Program-made: the position numbers and the translations under genes
Shown: positions 60,545 through 64,000 of the stretch, in pieces
How positions within the stretch are numbered: position 1 is the first letter of the stretch
Layout: each line of letters starts with the position of its first letter
NCBI GenBank assembly: GCA_964017185.1
Contig: OZ024875.1
Coordinates: 24,871,456 to 24,935,455, forward strand
Length of the DNA stretch: 64,000 nucleotides
Direction of reading: 5' to 3'
Source of the DNA: Rugalucina vietnamica
Lineage: Eukaryota; Mollusca; Bivalvia; Lucinida; Lucinidae
The notes under the pieces: model-generated
What the model saw: the letters and a program-made list of their open reading frames with translations, nothing else
What the model was told of the DNA's origin: nothing
Databases searched by the model: none

Positions 60545-60866
60545 ATCTTTGAAGAGTTTCCTGGTTGGGACATTAATGTACTGTTTTATCCTGTTTAAGA
60601 GATAAAGTAATGAGTTACATTTTTTCAAGGTTGCCTCAATGTAGACAGACCAGGTTAGGGTGTTGTTAACATGAACACCTAGCAGTTTTTCAGTTTCAGA
60701 AATTTGAATTTGCTCTCCTCTAATGGTCAGAATTGGTGGTGCTTCCATTATCTTGTTGGCTGTATTTTTGGATGCTAAGAATAAAGCTTTGGATTTTGAA
60801 GTATTCTTTTTCATATCATTATCATCACACCAATCTGAGAAGTTTTCTAGATCTGCATTTATTAAA
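60545..60866 (-). pseudogene. LINE reverse transcriptase fragment
   Basis: The minus-strand frame reads ADLENFSDWCDDNDMKKNTS, SKALFLASKN, then LLGVHVNNTLTW and KKCNSLLYLLNRIKQYINVP. The order (D...L..WC..N.M..N..K, then K.LGV.....L.W, then K....L..L.R) is the region just after the YxDD box in non-LTR reverse transcriptases of the Jockey/CR1/RTE kind. Catalytic motifs upstream are missing, cut off by the dispersed repeat at 60868. The frame decays after about 60550. It is a dead fragment. Confidence 0.7.
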
Positions 60867-60867
60867 A

Positions 60868-61042
60868 AGGTACAAGTAGGCAAAGATCAGGAAAAGGCAC
60901 AATCAGAAAAAGATTCCCACTCCAAAAACCGAGGCGGGAAAAAACCAAACCAACAATCAGGCACTCATACCATGAAAACATTTCGTAAGCCGAATGAGCA
61001 GCTATTTTCCCAATAGGTGGCCACTCAGCTACTTTAACTTAA
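60868..61042. repeat. Dispersed repeat shared with 33229-33415
   Basis: Begins AAAGGTACAAGTAGGCAAAG and ends in AACTTAACTAA, directly against a family A copy; it truncates the LINE fragment. Confidence 0.8.
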
Positions 61043-61045
61043 CTA

Positions 61046-62703
61046 ACCAGAGGACCATTGGTCCTGAGAACGCTCACCTGAAGCCTGATCTTGGAGTATT
61101 AAGTCATAATGAAATGACCTTGACCTTGAATACTCACGCACCTTTATTGACTTCATAAGTTGTCTGCATCTGCAAAGTTTCAGGTCTCAGGCTGCAATAG
61201 TTTCCAAACCCAGTGATTTCTGAGAAAACCATAATTTTAATTTTGATATTTAAATGACCTTGGGCCAAGGTCAAGACATGACCTTGGCCTTCAGTAATTA
61301 CTTACCTTCAATTACTCCATTAGTTGTCTGCATCTAGCAACTTTCAGGTCTCAGGCTGCAACAGTTTGTTTTTGCCTTTTCCCATTTAAAAGCCTATGTT
61401 TCCAAAATTGACCTTGCCGTAAAATAGGTCAAGGTCATTATAGGGTCTTCATTTCAACAAACTATGATGGGCTGGAGTCCCAAATGCTACATACCAAGTT
61501 TCATGAAAATTGGCCTGTCGGTTCTGGAGAAGATTTTTGAGTGTTTTTTACCATATATGTGCGTGGCGGCCATCTTGGTCATGTGACCTGGATTTCACTA
61601 ATAAACTTTCGTCTCCTCTACCCATGGATGCTCCACATAAAATTTCGCTTTGATTGGCCAAGTGGTTTCAGAGAAGAAGACCTTTGAAAAGTGTGTATGG
61701 ACAGCAGACTGGCCAAGGTCAAGAGATGACCTTGACCTATATTAATCACATACCTTCATCCACTCCATTAGTTGTTTGCATCTACCACTTTTCAGGCCTC
61801 GGGCTGCAATAGTTTTAAAAAAATCCATAGTTTTCACTTCTTCTTATGTAAAAGCCTATGTTTCCAATTTGACCTTGCCGTAAAATAGGTCAAGGTCATC
61901 ATAGGGTCATCATTTTATCAAACTATGATGGGCTGAGGTCCTCGATGCTACATACCAAGTTTCGTGGAAATCGACCCACCGGTTCTGAAGAAGAAGATTT
62001 TTGAGTGGTTTTTACCATATATGGGTGTGGCGGCCATCTTGGTCATGTGACCTGGATTTCGCGATCAAACTTTCGTCTCCCCTACCCATGGATGCTCCAC
62101 ATAAAATTTCATTTTGATTGGCCAAGCAGTTTCAGAGAAGAAGATCTTTGAAAAGTGTGTATGGACAACAGACTGGCCAAGGTCAAGAGATGACCTTGAC
62201 CTATATTAATCACATACCTTCATCTACTCAATTAGTTGTTTGCATCTACCACTTTTCAGGCCTCAGGCTGCAATAGTTTTCAAAAAATCCATAGTTTTCA
62301 CTTTTTCCTATGTAAAAGCCTATGTTTCCAAATTTGACCTTGCCGTAAAATAGGTCAAGGTCATCCAAGGGTCATCATTTTATCAAACTATGATGGGCTG
62401 AAGTCCCCGATGCTACATGCCAAGTTTCGTGGAAATCAGCCCACCGGTTCTGGAGAAGAAGATTTTTGAAGATGGGCGTGGCGGCCATCTTGGTCATGTG
62501 ACCTGGATTTCGCAATCAAACTTGAAATGCCACTACCCAAGGAGGCTCCACATAAAATTTCAACTAGATCGGCCAAGCGGTTTCAGAGAAGAAGATCTTT
62601 GAAATTGTGGACGACGGACGACGGACGGACGACGGACGGACGGACGCCGGATCATGGCCATCCTATAAGCTCATCTTGTGAGCCTTCGGCTCAGGTGAGC
62701 TAA
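61046..62703 (+). repeat. Family A repeat, complete copy
   Basis: Runs from ACCAGAGGACCATTGGTCCT to GGTGAGCTAA with about three internal units and a GACGGACG tract. It is close in arrangement to the copy at 23867-25528. Confidence 0.9.
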
Positions 62704-63200
62704 AAATATTAAGGTTGTTATGGTTGGAAGATGGACACTAGAAGTGTGCAGTGTGTCATCATCTGCAAACAAGTCCAAAAGACAGTATTTAATATATACT
62801 TAAGGAATTAAAATACGCAACACACTAAATTTCAACTTTTACGTATGTATTTGACGTTTTGATAAAATCCTTTTATGAAATGACCTACTGACTGCTTTTT
62901 GCACGTGATGCAATGAGAAAACGTCATTTTATTAACAAAAATAACGACAAAACGTCAAAAACTATGAAAAACGCATATTGTGATGTAAACGTCGAGGCGA
63001 AGGGGAAGATGACAAATTCTTTGCATGTGGGTTACGTGACAAAGACTTGATAATGTGCAATGAAGACTAGGATCATAGTATACTAATGTTGCGTTAAGTC
63101 TTTCGTGTACTCTCAAACGTGAACACCCTCACAGTGCATCATGGCTCCCCCAAAAGGAAAAGGCAAGCAGACCATATTCCATCAAAAATGCACAACAATC
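62704..63200. other. Sequence without recognisable gene
   Basis: AT-rich; AAAACGTCA-like motifs recur around 62860-62960. Confidence 0.4.
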
Positions 63201-63204
63201 ACAT

Positions 63205-63233
63205 GGCGGGCGCACGATAAATGTGCGCACGCC
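63205..63233. repeat. GC-rich hairpin
   Basis: GGCGGGCGCAC and GTGCGCACGCC pair with one to two mismatches around GATAAAT. Confidence 0.7.
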
Positions 63234-63258
63234 GTGGTATGTCCGTATAATGGCCGAA

Positions 63259-63590
63259 CGATATCCTAAGGTTTACGATTATATTACGATTTTAGTCCCA
63301 AAATTATCATAAAAACTGTGCGGTGACCGTACGATCAGCACAGGGGTTCCGTACGGCACCCGTACGATGCTACCTACAATAAGTCTACGGGCTACGGTCT
63401 TGCGATTTTTAGAAACCTGTAAAAGTGCAGACTACTACAAAATCGTAGAGTCTATGGAGATCGTAGTAAGCCGTAGGAAGCCGTAAAATCGTAGGGGTAT
63501 CGTAGGGTCACCCTGCAGAGATCACGCGAAATGCAAAAATTGGTATCGTACGATCATCGCTAATCGTAGGAAAAATGTAACCTAGGCTTT
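63259..63590. repeat. CGTA-rich repeat, possible MITE
   Basis: Unusually dense in CGTA(C/G) and AATCGTAG motifs compared with the AT-rich surroundings. Diverged inverted ends CCTAAGGTTTAC and CCTAGGTTACA are possible. No target duplication was found. Confidence 0.4.
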
Positions 63591-64000
63591 AGAACTAAGA
63601 TTTGTTTTCTGGAAATATCATTGTCATTGTTATTTGCAAAGAAGGCCTACAGTGTCGGTGGAGGGGGTAGGGGTACCGTGCCCCATCTCAGGCCACTCTT
63701 ACACTTTCGAAATCGTTTCACCCTCTCCATGGCGTAAAATCAATAGAAATGAAATCATTATTACGTGGTTTGATAGCAGGAAAGCAACCACAAACTGAAA
63801 AAAATAATAGATATTTATATATAAACGAGGATATGCGTATGCATTTAGTAGTGGTATGAAACCAAATTTGAAAAATCAATGAAAATCGATCCTAGTAGTC
63901 ACATGACGCATGATGTCACAATGTTATGACGACATCATTATCAAGCAAGAAAGAAGAAGGCATGACAGTTTTATGTGCTTGTATTTTCAAGCTTTTTTCT
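63591..64000. other. Window end, no recognisable feature
   Basis: No exon or repeat partner seen. Confidence 0.4.

Overview
The window looks like eukaryotic, metazoan DNA, most likely from a bivalve or other mollusc. It is AT-rich, genes are split by long introns, and almost everything outside four short exons is repetitive. The mollusc assignment is an inference from repeat style (tRNA-derived SINE, Penelope-like element, 5' and 3' hairpin repeats, ACATGTACATGT tracts); nothing here names a species.

Gene content. One host gene is supported: the N-terminal part of a TRPV-type ion channel of the Inactive/OSM-9/Nanchung kind, on the minus strand. Four exons are visible: 45059-45411 (start codon), 17226-17481, 8683-8838 and 7728-7882. 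The last three encode ankyrin repeats, and junctions 2-3 and 3-4 are phase-perfect. The gene runs off the left edge, so the membrane pore is outside the window. Exon 1 does not join exon 2 in phase, which points to a missed small exon or another donor. The first intron is about 27.6 kb and filled with nested mobile elements.

Layout. 0-6.9 kb: a hairpin-ended repeat (family A) split by a 5.4 kb inverted-repeat element that itself holds a 1.6 kb foldback. 7.7-8.8 kb: exons 4 and 3. 9-13.5 kb: foldback and TIR elements. 13.6-17.0 kb: an array of family A units. 17.2-17.5 kb: exon 2. 17.8-26.1 kb: a long-TIR element (E1) carrying a 4.6 kb Tc1-like transposon and a family A copy. 26.6-36 kb: a foldback, family A copies, a 41-bp minisatellite and degenerate repeats. 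36.1-42.5 kb: a family A copy interrupted by a 3.6 kb element full of ~185 bp tandem repeats. 43.8-45.4 kb: an inverted-repeat element and exon 1. 45.9-46.6 kb: a TTAA-flanked MITE upstream of the start codon. 48.1-57.3 kb: a second long-TIR element (E2) containing a Penelope-like remnant that is itself split by a second copy of the 4.6 kb transposon, plus a third long-TIR element (E3). 57.8-60.4 kb: a fourth (E4) carrying a tandem-array repeat (family B). 60.5-64 kb: a LINE fragment, another family A copy and a CGTA-rich repeat.

Main observations. (1) Four unrelated inverted-repeat elements share terminal CA(C/T) and exact 5-bp target duplications. (2) The two 4.6 kb transposon copies differ by an exact inversion of the 3-nt tip of an internal palindrome. 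(3) That transposon carries a complete ~425 bp TRIM retrotransposon with a tRNA-Leu primer site. (4) Families A and B share a 5' hairpin / tandem units / 3' hairpin-GAGCTAA plan suggestive of non-autonomous rolling-circle elements. Most features are inferred by comparing repeats within the window; no database search was possible.
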